A stretch of 64,000 nucleotides of DNA from Oscillospiraceae bacterium (GTDB lineage: Bacteria > Bacillota > Clostridia > Oscillospirales > Oscillospiraceae). The stretch spans positions 1 through 64,000 of the forward strand of contig JAFUNI010000013.1 of the NCBI GenBank assembly GCA_017482385.1, given 5' to 3'. The translations under genes were made by a program, and so were the position numbers. Positions 14,178 through 22,264 of the stretch are shown here, piece by piece. The notes under the pieces are model-generated. The model was not told where the DNA came from, searched no databases, and was given only the letters and a program-made list of their open reading frames with translations. The stretch's first letter is position 1. Every line of letters starts with the position of its first letter.

Positions 14178-17009
14178 CTATTCTTTAGTTTTTTTCTTTT
14201 CAAAATACAGGAAATATACCACTGCGCCTGCCCCGCCCAATCCAATTGCGGCAATCACAATCCACAGCACAGTATGGTCGGCTGCATTTTTGTCATCGGA
14301 CACTTCCGGGGGGTGGGTATTTCCCGTATTTTGGGTAAATTCCGCGGAAGCTTGGGTCGGCGCTGTCAAGGTATCTTCCGTTGTCACTTCGGTAGAACGG
14401 GTTTCATTTGTAGCGTTGTTCCCTATGGGTGTTTTGGTTGCGGTGGGGTGGCTGACCTGGGTAGAGGGTCTTGTAGGTTTCGCCACAGATGGTTTGGTCG
14501 TCTGCTGCTCAGTGGGCTTGACAGTCTGTCCCTCGGTGGGTTTGGTGGTGGGCGCTGCGGTAGGTTCTGTGGAAGTTGTGGGTTTTGCGGTGGGTTTCGC
14601 TTTCTTCAATACCAAAGTCACAATTTGACCCCGGGGAACTTCCACGATCCCGGTTTCCACACCATCGCAGCCGGGTTTCATCTGCACCTTCTGAATTACC
14701 TTCTGGGACACCTGCTTGGAATCAGCACTATGAAAGGTTGCCACCACTTCCATGTCTTCCGTTTCATTGCTGCCATTCAGCCAAGAAAGACGATAAGCAA
14801 CATCCTCGCTGCTTTTCGCATCCTTTAACTGTATTCCGGTTTTGGCATTGTAGCGCTCCATATCCGCCGTTACGCCTGTGGGATAGAGCTTATAATCATC
14901 CACAAAGATCTTCCCTGTTACATCGGCGCAGGAAATTGCGATCTTGGTAACAGGTAAGGAAATCTTTTTCATAGGAATGTCCTTTGCCTGTCCTATCACT
15001 TTGCCTGCAGCATTCAAAACAGTATAGTTGCACAGCTGTCCGTTCCGGAAGTCCACTTCCCGCTTTAAGGTGTATTTCTGTCCGGCGGTCAGCCTTACAC
15101 CAGGCAATTCTTCATAGCTGCCTTCGGCATCATAATACACCTTGCCATCTGCAATCCTGATGCCGCCATCGCCGCAGGTAAGCAGCTTCAGTTCGCCGTC
15201 CATGTTCTGAGGCAGCGTAACAGACACTTCCCAAACCTGCTGTTTAGCATAGTAGTCGCCGGCGGTGATATTCTGAGGGAGTTTTTGATTGGTCACAGTT
15301 GTCGTGCCGGTAAGAGCCAGGGCTTTGCCGCCATTTACAGATTGGACAGTAGGATTATCTCCGGTCACCTGCCAGGAAAGCTGGGGTTTTGCTGTGGCTG
15401 CGTTAAAGACCGTCCCGACATTATACTTTTCAAAATCCTCTGCAAAAGAGGGATTTTTGCTAAAGCGGTCAGCATCGTTTGTGATGACGGGCGTCACATT
15501 CTTAGGTGTTTCGATCCAGTAGCCGTAGCTGCCTACCACGCTTATGGATGCCGTTTCGATCAGCTTGCCCTGGGGGAATGTGATGGTCTGTCCTTTAGCT
15601 GTAAAGGTGGGATCCTTTGCCGCCACTGCAAATTTTTCCGGGTCGATTTGATCCATATCCGGTGTCAATCGCCACAGATTCCGTCCGTTGGCATAGATGC
15701 CGGAAAGGAGAAACGGGCTGTTCCAGGTTGCAGGAACTTCTATGGGTTTTCTGTCCGCATAGCCCGCCACCCGGGTCAGTTCTGCCATAATTTGCTGCAA
15801 AACCTTTGCCCGCTTGTTATATTCCGCGGTGGTTTCAAAGGCCTTGTCGTACATATAGATGCAGAAGGGTTTGGGGTCTAACAGGCCAATATGGAAAATG
15901 GATTCCGTGTAATAGGGTGTGTTGGAGGGTGTTCCGACCTTATCGGGAGAATAGTCGTATTCCGCAACCGTAATTGCCACATTTCCATCGGAGGCTGCAT
16001 ACATATTCTTCATCAGGTTCACATCCCATAGGATGCGGTTAAAGGGTGTTGCAGCAAACTCCGCGCCGTTATAGGCTACGGGATTTTTATAGGCCGGCTG
16101 TCCGTCCGCAACAAAAAAGTCGTCAGTAAGCCGGGAGCCATAAGTATTGTAATGAGATGTAATGCCCACAGGTACGCTATTGCCTGCCACATATTTATGT
16201 TCGCCCTTGTCGCTTAAATCCTTCAGCCAGGCAGCTGTGGCCCGGGACTGATAGTCATAAACAGGCACATTGGGCATGTGCTGGGCCAGCGGCTCGTAGA
16301 CCGCATAGGTCATATAATTATTCAGACGGATACGCATAACTGTGTCCCAAATGGTCAGACAATCGGCATACTCTGCCTTTTCAGCGCCCTTTAACCTAGG
16401 ATACGCACTCCAGATTTCCGTCAGGTAGGCATCCGGATAGAACTGAAACCCCCGCTCCTCCAGCAAGGGGCGAACATCTGTCTTATAGCGGGGATTTTCC
16501 ACGATATTTTTATAAACATCGGTATTTCCCTTGGTGTACTGCTTGGAATAAAGGTACCAGTTATAGGTGTCAACATACTCCACATCCAGCACAACGCCAT
16601 CCAGCTTGCCGCCAAGCTCCGCATAGGCCTTGATAAACTGAGAGAACACGGTCCTCAGTTTCTCCACGCCCTCTTCAAAATAGATGGTGTCCTCTTGCAA
16701 CTGGAACACATCACTGCTCTTATGGAGCACAAAGGTACGCATACCCTCCGGGTAACTGTCCAAAGTATTCTTAATGGTAGAAGCAATCTTATTGATATCT
16801 CTGCCTGCGCCGGAAGCAGAAAGGTACACTTCACCGTTTTCAACAACCACACTAACCATCAGTCTTCCCTCCAAATTCGGGAATTTCGTCCGGTTAAAAT
16901 CCGAAGAACCGATGGCATAATAGGGTTTTATCGCAACGGTTTCTGCTCTGGCAGGGATCATTGGTGCCAAAAGAACCAATATCAAAAGGAGCGCAAGAAT
17001 TTTCTTCAT
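14178..17009 (-). CDS. Large membrane-anchored exoprotein, possible TIM-barrel glycosidase
   Basis: A 943-residue protein from ATG 17009, behind GGGGGGAG. Residues 1-20 form a signal peptide (MKKILALLLILVLL... ending near ARAE). The N-terminal half has TIM-barrel-like strands, notably LDGVVLDVEYVDTYNWYL, whose acidic residues recall GH18-type active sites; this is inference only. A beta-sandwich region (about 530-740) looks carbohydrate-binding. A Thr/Pro/Lys-rich stalk of about 110 residues precedes a C-terminal membrane span and a KKKTKE tail, so the protein is anchored by its tail rather than by sortase. It shares a message with the CE15-like esterase. I do not recognise a named family. 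Confidence 0.65.
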   Translation of the reverse strand: MKKILALLLILVLLAPMIPARAETVAIKPYYAIGSSDFNRTKFPNLEGRLMVSVVVENGEVYLSASGAGRDINKIASTIKNTLDSYPEGMRTFVLHKSSDVFQLQEDTIYFEEGVEKLRTVFSQFIKAYAELGGKLDGVVLDVEYVDTYNWYLYSKQYTKGNTDVYKNIVENPRYKTDVRPLLEERGFQFYPDAYLTEIWSAYPRLKGAEKAEYADCLTIWDTVMRIRLNNYMTYAVYEPLAQHMPNVPVYDYQSRATAAWLKDLSDKGEHKYVAGNSVPVGITSHYNTYGSRLTDDFFVADGQPAYKNPVAYNGAEFAATPFNRILWDVNLMKNMYAASDGNVAITVAEYDYSPDKVGTPSNTPYYTESIFHIGLLDPKPFCIYMYDKAFETTAEYNKRAKVLQQIMAELTRVAGYADRKPIEVPATWNSPFLLSGIYANGRNLWRLTPDMDQIDPEKFAVAAKDPTFTAKGQTITFPQGKLIETASISVVGSYGYWIETPKNVTPVITNDADRFSKNPSFAEDFEKYNVGTVFNAATAKPQLSWQVTGDNPTVQSVNGGKALALTGTTTVTNQKLPQNITAGDYYAKQQVWEVSVTLPQNMDGELKLLTCGDGGIRIADGKVYYDAEGSYEELPGVRLTAGQKYTLKREVDFRNGQLCNYTVLNAAGKVIGQAKDIPMKKISLPVTKIAISCADVTGKIFVDDYKLYPTGVTADMERYNAKTGIQLKDAKSSEDVAYRLSWLNGSNETEDMEVVATFHSADSKQVSQKVIQKVQMKPGCDGVETGIVEVPRGQIVTLVLKKAKPTAKPTTSTEPTAAPTTKPTEGQTVKPTEQQTTKPSVAKPTRPSTQVSHPTATKTPIGNNATNETRSTEVTTEDTLTAPTQASAEFTQNTGNTHPPEVSDDKNAADHTVLWIVIAAIGLGGAGAVVYFLYFEKKKTKE

Positions 17010-17088
17010 TTTTCTCCCCCCTAAGCTTGTATTTAATCTGTATGTCAGTATAGCACAGCACCTATTTTTAGACAAGTATTTTCTGTAC

Positions 17089-17117
17089 AAAAAAGCACAT
17101 CCGAAGATGTGCTTTTT
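17089..17117 (-). terminator. Terminator of the GDPD/SGNH unit
   Basis: GCACATC (17095-17101) and GATGTGC (17106-17112) pair around CGAA; the A-run at 17089-17094 is a T-run on the minus strand. It lies just after the GDPD stop. Confidence 0.85.
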
Positions 17118-17121
17118 CATA

Positions 17122-17886
17122 TTATCTTTCTGCCCGGCGGTTATGCTCGTCTAAGTAGGCAATGACCGCGTGGGGGTCATTGGCAGTCAGGTTAGTGAAG
17201 GGAAATTGCATTGCCCGCTCCACCTGTTCGGTGGTGTCGGTGATATATCCCCAGGCTTCCAGGCCATATTTTTCAGCCAAGTCAATGAGCTCCTGCACCT
17301 CCGCATCGGTAAACCGCAGAGGCACGGCCAAAGCGCAGGCATTCTCCAGCACCCGCTCCTCAAACCGCTCCATGCGGACAGGCGGCTGGCAATGGTATTT
17401 TACGTTGGGATATTCCTTCTGAATGTACAGGAGGGTCTGGGCATCAAAGCTATCAATAACGGTCTTTTCCAAAAGGCCGTAAGCTTCCAGCATCTCGATG
17501 GTCTTATCCACCACATAGGGGCGCTGGTCTTTGATCTCCAGGTCGATGTACATATGCGCAGGCGCTTCCTTGACAATACAATCCAGGGTCTCTTCCAGGG
17601 TAGGAATGCGCTGTCCGGGGTAGCCGAATTTCACACCGGCATCTAACTTTTTCAGCTCTTCCAAAGTCATAAAATTCACAGCGCCGATGCCGTCGGTGGT
17701 GCGGTTGACCATACTGTCGTGAATGACCACCAAATGGCCGTCCCGGGTCATCTGCACGTCAAACTCCAGGAAGTCCACATTTTGGCGGAAAGCCTCCCGG
17801 AAAGAGATCAGCGTATTCTCCGGCATATAGCCGCAGCAGCCTCTGTGGCCCATAACGCCTAATTTTTCTTTAGTCTGTTTCCACAT
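17122..17886 (-). CDS. Glycerophosphodiester phosphodiesterase (GDPD)
   Basis: A 254-residue cytoplasmic enzyme from ATG 17886, with GGAGG 8 bases upstream inside the end of the preceding gene. It shows the GDPD pattern: GHRG near residue 12, PENT shortly after, FLEFDVQMTRDGHLVVIHD with the metal-binding Glu/Asp pair and second His, and a YIDLEIK strand. It hydrolyses glycerophosphodiesters to glycerol-3-phosphate and an alcohol. The much longer frame upstream is the SGNH gene read in another frame. It forms a two-gene unit with the SGNH hydrolase. The product could feed the GlpA-like flavoprotein encoded at 51849-53288, a link I infer. Confidence 0.93.
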   Translation of the reverse strand: MWKQTKEKLGVMGHRGCCGYMPENTLISFREAFRQNVDFLEFDVQMTRDGHLVVIHDSMVNRTTDGIGAVNFMTLEELKKLDAGVKFGYPGQRIPTLEETLDCIVKEAPAHMYIDLEIKDQRPYVVDKTIEMLEAYGLLEKTVIDSFDAQTLLYIQKEYPNVKYHCQPPVRMERFEERVLENACALAVPLRFTDAEVQELIDLAEKYGLEAWGYITDTTEQVERAMQFPFTNLTANDPHAVIAYLDEHNRRAER

Positions 17887-17887
17887 A

Positions 17888-18562
17888 TTACAGCGCCTCC
17901 AGGAATTCCTGCAGCCGGGCTGCCAGGACGTGGTGACCGGCATCGTTAAAGTGCAGGCCGTCAACGGTGTACTTTTCTTTGTCTTCCGGCTTTGTGGGGT
18001 CGATGCCCAACTTTTCATACAGGTCCAACACGGGGATGTCGAACTGGGCGGCAGTCTGCTTGACCGCATTGATATAGCCAAACAGATTCTTGGCATCCGG
18101 CGCTTTCTGGGGTCTGTGAGAAGGCGCAGAGCCATCCATTCCGTCGTAGCACAGGCGAGCCGAGGTCATAAACACCACGGTCTTGCCCGGGTGCTGCGTC
18201 TTAATAAGGTTCATCAGAAAATACACGCCGCCGCAGAAGGTTGCAGGGGTGGTATCACCGATTTCGCCAAAGGGCGCATCGCCGTGAATATAGTCGTTGA
18301 TGCCGCCATAGACAACGATAATGTCCGCATCCTTGTTCAGGTCATATGCCCGACCGCAGAAGCACAGGTCGTGCCGGGGCTTTGCGCTGGGCTTGCTCTG
18401 ATGGGCCAAGCGGGTGCCGCCGATGCCGTAATTGTAGGTTGCGGCCAGGCCGCAATTCTTCTTCAGAACATTGTCATAGCGGTTGTTGGCCCGATCTGTA
18501 ACGCCAACGCCCTCTGTGATGCTGTCGCCGAGAAAATCGATAATTTTGCCTTTCAGTTCCAT
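17888..18562 (-). CDS. SGNH/GDSL-family hydrolase
   Basis: A 224-residue protein starting at ATG 18562, with AAAGG-type binding site upstream; a GTG three codons earlier is possible. Block I, FLGDSITEG, supplies the nucleophilic serine near residue 13. Block II is the glycine in YNYGIGG, block III is YGGINDY, and block V is DGLHFNDAGH with the catalytic Asp and His. Members are esterases or lipases acting on acyl or acetyl groups. No signal peptide is visible. Its stop codon precedes the GDPD start by one base, so the pair is co-translated, perhaps deacylating a lipid before GDPD cleaves the headgroup. Confidence 0.9.
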   Translation of the reverse strand: MELKGKIIDFLGDSITEGVGVTDRANNRYDNVLKKNCGLAATYNYGIGGTRLAHQSKPSAKPRHDLCFCGRAYDLNKDADIIVVYGGINDYIHGDAPFGEIGDTTPATFCGGVYFLMNLIKTQHPGKTVVFMTSARLCYDGMDGSAPSHRPQKAPDAKNLFGYINAVKQTAAQFDIPVLDLYEKLGIDPTKPEDKEKYTVDGLHFNDAGHHVLAARLQEFLEAL

Positions 18563-18632
18563 AGAAGTCACCTTTCCTTTTCATATATGGCAAATTATAG
18601 CACAGAGAAAATGGATGTCAAGCGTTTGCAAT

Positions 18633-18664
18633 AAAAAGCCCCGTTCCAAAGAACGGGGCTTTTA
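18633..18664. terminator. Bidirectional terminator
   Basis: A GC-rich stem (AAGCCCCGTTC paired with GAACGGGGCTT) with loop CAAA and A/T runs on each side follows the TM2 protein gene. Confidence 0.92.
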
Positions 18665-18673
18665 ACCAAAATA

Positions 18674-19243
18674 TTACGCTTTTCTAAACAGGATCTTAAA
18701 GAAATCAATGAGCGCGCCAATACCGAAGACACCAAAGGTAAGCAAATACAGAATACCTGTACCGATTTTGCCTTCATAAAAACGGTGCGCACCGAAAGTG
18801 CCCAGGAAGAAACAGAGCAACAATGCCACCCATTTATTCTTTTGGCCGGGTTCTTTCTCACCGTATTCCACCACCTGATCCATATGTACATAATTGTCTG
18901 CCTCAGAAGCGGAAACAAGCTTATTATGCACCAATGTCTTCATTCCCTTTTGTTCAACTTCAATCAGCAGAACATCCGAACTTTCAAAATCAAGCTCCCC
19001 GCTCAACGTGGTGTTAGTGCTGTTTTGCATCGACTGGGTAAGTGTATCTACAAATCCACCGTCTGATAAGTTGTTTGCAGCTCTTTCAATTTTTGTTACA
19101 GTTGTAGCAAAAATACGGTGAGTACCGGCAGAAATCGTTAAACTTTTGGGATATTTTCCAGAAATAGTCAGTTCCTTTCCTCCGTCTACACTTATATAGA
19201 GTGCGCTAATGTCGATGTCACCAAAAATAATAATTTTTGCCAT
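18674..19243 (-). CDS. TM2-domain membrane protein
   Basis: A 189-residue protein. Residues 1-110 form a soluble beta-rich region that I do not recognise ([22 protein letters not shown]), and the C-terminal 60 residues are a TM2 domain: [25 protein letters not shown], then [22 protein letters not shown], two membrane spans with the usual glycine and HRFY motif. The domain is widespread but without a fixed function. It is a single-gene unit ending in a terminator, and the AT-rich stretch upstream is shared with the divergent ribbon-helix-helix gene. Confidence 0.85.
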   Translation of the reverse strand: MAKIIIFGDIDISALYISVDGGKELTISGKYPKSLTISAGTHRIFATTVTKIERAANNLSDGGFVDTLTQSMQNSTNTTLSGELDFESSDVLLIEVEQKGMKTLVHNKLVSASEADNYVHMDQVVEYGEKEPGQKNKWVALLLCFFLGTFGAHRFYEGKIGTGILYLLTFGVFGIGALIDFFKILFRKA

Positions 19244-19307
19244 ATGGGTCTTCCTTTCTCTATTTTAATTGTACGCAGTCAGTCTAATAATCTCACCGCT
19301 TAAGTAC

Positions 19308-19327
19308 TACTTTATCCTACTTTATCC
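19308..19327. promoter_or_regulatory. Tandem decamer, candidate repressor operator
   Basis: TACTTTATCC is repeated exactly (19308-19317 and 19318-19327). The 10-base period puts both copies on the same helix face, as seen in operators of ribbon-helix-helix repressors. A TATAAT box lies at 19358-19363, just before the small ribbon-helix-helix gene, so autoregulation is plausible. Confidence 0.45.
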
Positions 19328-19382
19328 TATTTGTCAATAGTTATTAATAATTTATCATATAATGTCCTACGAGGTGGTAAAT

Positions 19383-19541
19383 GTGAAACCCTTAAAGGAA
19401 AAAATCAGCATTACAATAGATACTGACATTTTACAAAGAATCAAACAAAAAGCAGAATACGATGATCGTTCGTTATCCCAATATATAAACATCGTATTAA
19501 AGCAGCATCTAAAAGAAATTGACGAAAGAAAAAAGCCGTGA
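19383..19541 (+). CDS. Small ribbon-helix-helix (Arc/CopG-like) protein
   Basis: GTG 19383 with GAGGTGG just upstream opens a 52-residue frame ending at TGA 19541. The product has the ribbon-helix-helix pattern: a short beta strand (KISITIDTDILQRI), helix A (KQKAEYDDRS) and helix B (LSQYINIVLKQHLKE). Such proteins bind DNA as dimers through the strand; many are antitoxins or plasmid-type repressors. No toxin gene is adjacent on this strand, which argues for a stand-alone regulator or an orphan antitoxin. It is AT-rich. The terminator stem overlaps its last codons. Confidence 0.7.
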   Translation: MKPLKEKISITIDTDILQRIKQKAEYDDRSLSQYINIVLKQHLKEIDERKKP

Positions 19542-19556
19542 GTCTCACGGCTTTTT
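19531..19556 (+). terminator. Terminator overlapping the RHH stop codon
   Basis: AAAAGCCGTGA (19531-19541) pairs with TCACGGCTTTT (19545-19555). The left arm contains the last codons and stop of the small gene. Confidence 0.88.
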
Positions 19557-19600
19557 GTATAGCATTGATACAGGAGAAGGTACACTTCATAGCCGAAGGC

Positions 19601-19724
19601 AACATCGTTTACACCGTAAGGTGTAACATCATTTTGTGTCCGCCAGAACGAAATGATGTTGACCTAAAGGTCAAATGATGTTTGCGGTTTCACCGCAAAA
19701 CGATGTTGTGTCCTGCGGACACAA
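19601..19724. repeat. Decamer-hairpin array
   Basis: A decamer AAAYGATGTT occurs three times directly (19651-19660, 19673-19682, 19698-19707) and twice inverted (about 19601-19609 and 19625-19634). Between the copies lie short hairpins of different sequence: TTACACC/GGTGTAA, TTGACC/GGTCAA, TTTGCGGT/ACCGCAAA and TTGTGTCC/GGACACAA, each with a 3-4 base loop. The inverted and direct decamers 19625-19634 and 19651-19660 also pair to enclose a 16-base loop. No open frame of note is present. It separates the RHH gene from the tRNA terminator. Function unknown. Confidence 0.7.
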
Positions 19725-19728
19725 ACAC

Positions 19729-19766
19729 AAAAAGAAAGACACGATTTTCATCGTGTCTTTCTTTTT
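19729..19766 (-). terminator. tRNA operon terminator
   Basis: A 16-base stem (19729-19744 with 19751-19766) with flanking A and T runs begins at the encoded CCA of tRNA-Cys, the last gene of the operon. Confidence 0.93.
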
Positions 19767-19840
19767 GGAGGTACCGGCCAGATTTGAACTGGCGGATCAG
19801 AGTTTTGCAGACTCGTGCCTTACCACTTGGCTACGGTACC
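19766..19840 (-). tRNA. tRNA-Cys (GCA)
   Basis: A 75-base cloverleaf with acceptor GGTACCG/CGGTACC, anticodon loop CTGCAAA (anticodon GCA), T-arm with TTCAAAT, discriminator U typical of tRNA-Cys, and encoded CCA. It is the last gene of the operon. Confidence 0.95.
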
Positions 19841-19884
19841 ATTTATAAAAACAGGAACGCTTTTGCGTTCCTATTCTATTTGAT

Positions 19885-19960
19885 TGGAGCGGGTGACGAG
19901 GCTCGAACTCGCTACCTCCACCTTGGCAAGGTGGCGCTCTACCAGATGAGCTACACCCGC
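19885..19960 (-). tRNA. tRNA-Gly (GCC)
   Basis: A 76-base cloverleaf beginning GCGGGTGTAGCTCA, anticodon loop TTGCCAA (anticodon GCC), T-arm TTCGAGC, and encoded CCA after discriminator U. Confidence 0.95.
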
Positions 19961-19964
19961 ATCT

Positions 19965-20040
<76 letters not shown>

Positions 20041-20079
20041 ATATAGTGGAGAGCTTACGCTCTCCACAGATGCGTTATA

Positions 20080-20156
20080 TGGCGACCCGGAACGGACTCG
20101 AACCGTCGACCTCCAGCGTGACAGGCTGGCGTGCTAACCGACTGCACCACCGGGCC
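20080..20156 (-). tRNA. tRNA-Asp (GTC)
   Basis: A 77-base cloverleaf beginning GGCCCGGTGGTGCAG, anticodon loop CTGTCAC (anticodon GTC), TTCGAGT T-loop, discriminator G typical of tRNA-Asp, and encoded CCA. A short hairpin (GTGGAGAGC/GCTCTCCAC, 20046-20066) lies between it and tRNA-Phe. Confidence 0.95.
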
Positions 20157-20161
20157 AAATA

Positions 20162-20237
20162 TGGTGGGAACAACAGGGCTCGAACCTGTGACCTCCTGCT
20201 TGTAAGGCAGATGCTCTCCCAGCTGAGCTATGCTCCC
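20162..20237 (-). tRNA. tRNA-Val (TAC)
   Basis: A 76-base cloverleaf beginning GGGAGCATAGCTCAG, anticodon loop CTTACAA (anticodon UAC), TTCGAGC T-loop, discriminator A and encoded CCA. It is the first gene of the operon, behind a consensus promoter. Confidence 0.95.
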
Positions 20238-20278
20238 GATTCCATCGCTTAGCGCTTTACATCTCAGCGACGTGGTTT

Positions 20279-20307
20279 ATTATACACATAGACATAAACT
20301 TTGTCAA
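20279..20307 (-). promoter_or_regulatory. Consensus housekeeping promoter of the tRNA operon
   Basis: On the minus strand TTGACA (20302-20307) and TATAAT (20279-20284) are both perfect and separated by exactly 17 bases. They lie about 40 bases upstream of tRNA-Val, as expected for a strong stable-RNA promoter. Confidence 0.93.
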
Positions 20308-20332
20308 GCACTTTTTTTATTTTTTCTAAGCA

Positions 20333-20373
20333 TTTTTTCAGTTGCCCGGAATTGCACCGGGCAACTGAAAAAT
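20333..20373 (-). terminator. Terminator after the ATP-grasp gene
   Basis: A 16-base stem (TTTTTCAGTTGCCCGG with its complement) around a 7-base loop lies just after the ATP-grasp stop and upstream of the tRNA promoter. Confidence 0.92.
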
Positions 20374-20376
20374 ACG

Positions 20377-21375
20377 TCAATTTTTCTTCTCCAGCTCCTC
20401 TACCTTGGCAACCAGGCCTTCCAGCATATCCTTTAGACCACGCTTGGCCAAAACCTGGGGCAGGTCAAATCCAGAGCCACGGTTACCCTCGATCAGCAGA
20501 GGTCCGTCGGGGGTGATGGCCACATCCCAACCGATGAAGTGGATCTGGTCATTGACCAAAGCTGCCTCCAGGCACATAGCCTTGATCTCCTCCCAGTAGG
20601 GCACTTCGTAGCCGTCATAGAGAATACCGGTAGCGGTGCATGCGTGCTCGTTGAGCTTCTTATCCAGACCTGTGCCGGTAAGCTTGCCGGTTTCCATATC
20701 GATCAGCGCCGCGCTGCCGCCCATATGGAAATTATCCGCAACGCTGGTTCCGGAGCCCACACGGGTAGCCGCAAACAGCAGCCAGGACTGGCCCGCAGCC
20801 GCGCCGGTGATCACACGCAGGGTATTAACGCAACCGGGGCACAGGGCCTCCCAAGCCGGGTGCTGTTTCACCAGTTCCTCTAAGCAGGCCTTGGATTCCA
20901 TCGCCTTGTCAAAGAAAGCCTTTCTGTCCTCGATCTCAGCGGTAACGATCTTGGCAATGCCCTCGCCGCACTGGCCGATCTGGGGCTTATAGATGAACAC
21001 GGGATTCCGCTCCAAGAAAGCTTCAAAGGCCTCGTATCCCCCGTCCGGATCAAAGAAATCCCGGCGGGTATACTTGCCGTAGTTCTTGTGGAAATTGGTC
21101 TTATTGGAAATATAGGGAGACCACTTGATATTGGACAGCTTGGTAATGACCTGATCCAGGTAGCCCACGCTCACATAGGTCTTCCGCTGGGCATGCTTCT
21201 TCTCGTAAAAACGGAAGTTCAAATAGTCCTGCAGACCGGAGCCGTAGCGCAGAGTACACACTGCGGTGTCCAAAAACATAAACCAGGCCGGTTTATGGGT
21301 GGTCTTGGACAATTCCTTCAGATCGTTATAAAACCGCTTATAATTGCCCTGGAGGGCAAAGCTGATAACACCCAT
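20377..21375 (-). CDS. Sugar-transfer-associated ATP-grasp protein
   Basis: A 332-residue protein that matches the sugar-transfer-associated ATP-grasp family by pattern: a KPQIGQCGEGI loop for nucleotide contact (about residues 129-139), NTLRVIT, and the C-terminal metal-binding block DVAITPDGPLLIEGNRGSGFD. ATP-grasp enzymes join a carboxylate to an amine or similar nucleophile through an acyl-phosphate; relatives are found in capsule and peptidoglycan-like polymer clusters. The substrate is unknown. It starts at ATG 21375, one base after the hslO stop, with GGAG upstream, and is the last gene of the methyltransferase-hslO-ATP-grasp operon. Confidence 0.85.
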   Translation of the reverse strand: MGVISFALQGNYKRFYNDLKELSKTTHKPAWFMFLDTAVCTLRYGSGLQDYLNFRFYEKKHAQRKTYVSVGYLDQVITKLSNIKWSPYISNKTNFHKNYGKYTRRDFFDPDGGYEAFEAFLERNPVFIYKPQIGQCGEGIAKIVTAEIEDRKAFFDKAMESKACLEELVKQHPAWEALCPGCVNTLRVITGAAAGQSWLLFAATRVGSGTSVADNFHMGGSAALIDMETGKLTGTGLDKKLNEHACTATGILYDGYEVPYWEEIKAMCLEAALVNDQIHFIGWDVAITPDGPLLIEGNRGSGFDLPQVLAKRGLKDMLEGLVAKVEELEKKN

Positions 21376-21376
21376 A

Positions 21377-22264
21377 CTATTTCTCCTCCAATTCCTTCAG
21401 CAAGTCTGCGATCTGCGCAGGTGTAAAGACATATTTTTCATCGCAGAACTGGCACTCCACCGGGAAAGGCTTGTCCTCCTCCACAATTTCTGCCAATTCC
21501 TTTTTGCCCAAACTAATAAGAGCTGCCTCCACCCGGTCACGGGTACAGTAGCACTTGTATTCCACCGGGGTGGTCTCCATAAACAGGATGCCCAAATCAC
21601 CGCAAACCTGTCCCAACATTTCCTCGGGGGTAAGGCCTGCATCCAGCATCGCAGTAACTGCACCGGCTCGCTTAATGCCATTTTCCAGCTTGTCGATAGT
21701 TTCATCGGGGGCGCCGGGCAGAAGCTGCAGAATATAGCCGCCGGCCACCTTGACAGAGCAATCCGTATCCACCAGCACACCCAAGGCGCAGGCAGTGGGT
21801 GTCTGCTCTGACTGGGCAAAATAGGCAGTCACATCGTCGGCGATCTCGCCGGACACCAGGGGAATCGAACCCACATAGGGCTCTTTCATCTGCAGATCAC
21901 GGATCACGGTCAAAGTGCCGTCTGTACCCACGGTTGCGCCCACATCCAGCTTGCCGGGGTACTTTTCCACCACCGGTACATTGGGTTCGTATACATAGCC
22001 ACGGACATTACCGGTGGGGTCAGAAACGCAGACTATCGTGCCGATCGGGCCGTCGCCCTTGATCTGCAAGGTCATGGAGCCGTTGTCCACCTTCTGCATA
22101 TTACCCATCATAGAAGCCGCCGTCAACGCCCGGCCAAAGGCCGCTGTGGCATTGGGGGTAGTCTTGTGTATTTCTGCGCCCCGGCGCGTAAGTTCCGTGG
22201 AGCGGATAGCTACGGCCTTCACAAAGCCGTCCATACTCATTCCACGCACCAAATAGTCACTCAT
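21377..22264 (-). CDS. hslO: Hsp33 redox-regulated chaperone
   Basis: A 295-residue Hsp33. The N-terminal domain begins SDYLVRGMSMDG, and the zinc-binding C-terminal region has the paired motif CYC (about residues 237-239) and CQFC (about 271-274), which releases zinc and activates holdase function under oxidative stress. Length is standard. Its ATG overlaps the TGA of the methyltransferase gene (ATGA), so the two are translationally coupled. Confidence 0.95.
   Translation of the reverse strand: MSDYLVRGMSMDGFVKAVAIRSTELTRRGAEIHKTTPNATAAFGRALTAASMMGNMQKVDNGSMTLQIKGDGPIGTIVCVSDPTGNVRGYVYEPNVPVVEKYPGKLDVGATVGTDGTLTVIRDLQMKEPYVGSIPLVSGEIADDVTAYFAQSEQTPTACALGVLVDTDCSVKVAGGYILQLLPGAPDETIDKLENGIKRAGAVTAMLDAGLTPEEMLGQVCGDLGILFMETTPVEYKCYCTRDRVEAALISLGKKELAEIVEEDKPFPVECQFCDEKYVFTPAQIADLLKELEEK

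Noticed and set aside
17888..18135. An 83-residue N-terminal extension of the GDPD
   Set aside because: It is the SGNH gene read in another frame; a good binding site marks ATG 17886.
19601..19724. A small CRISPR array
   Set aside because: The constant units are only 10 bases, partly inverted, and the spacers are self-complementary hairpins; no cas genes are present.
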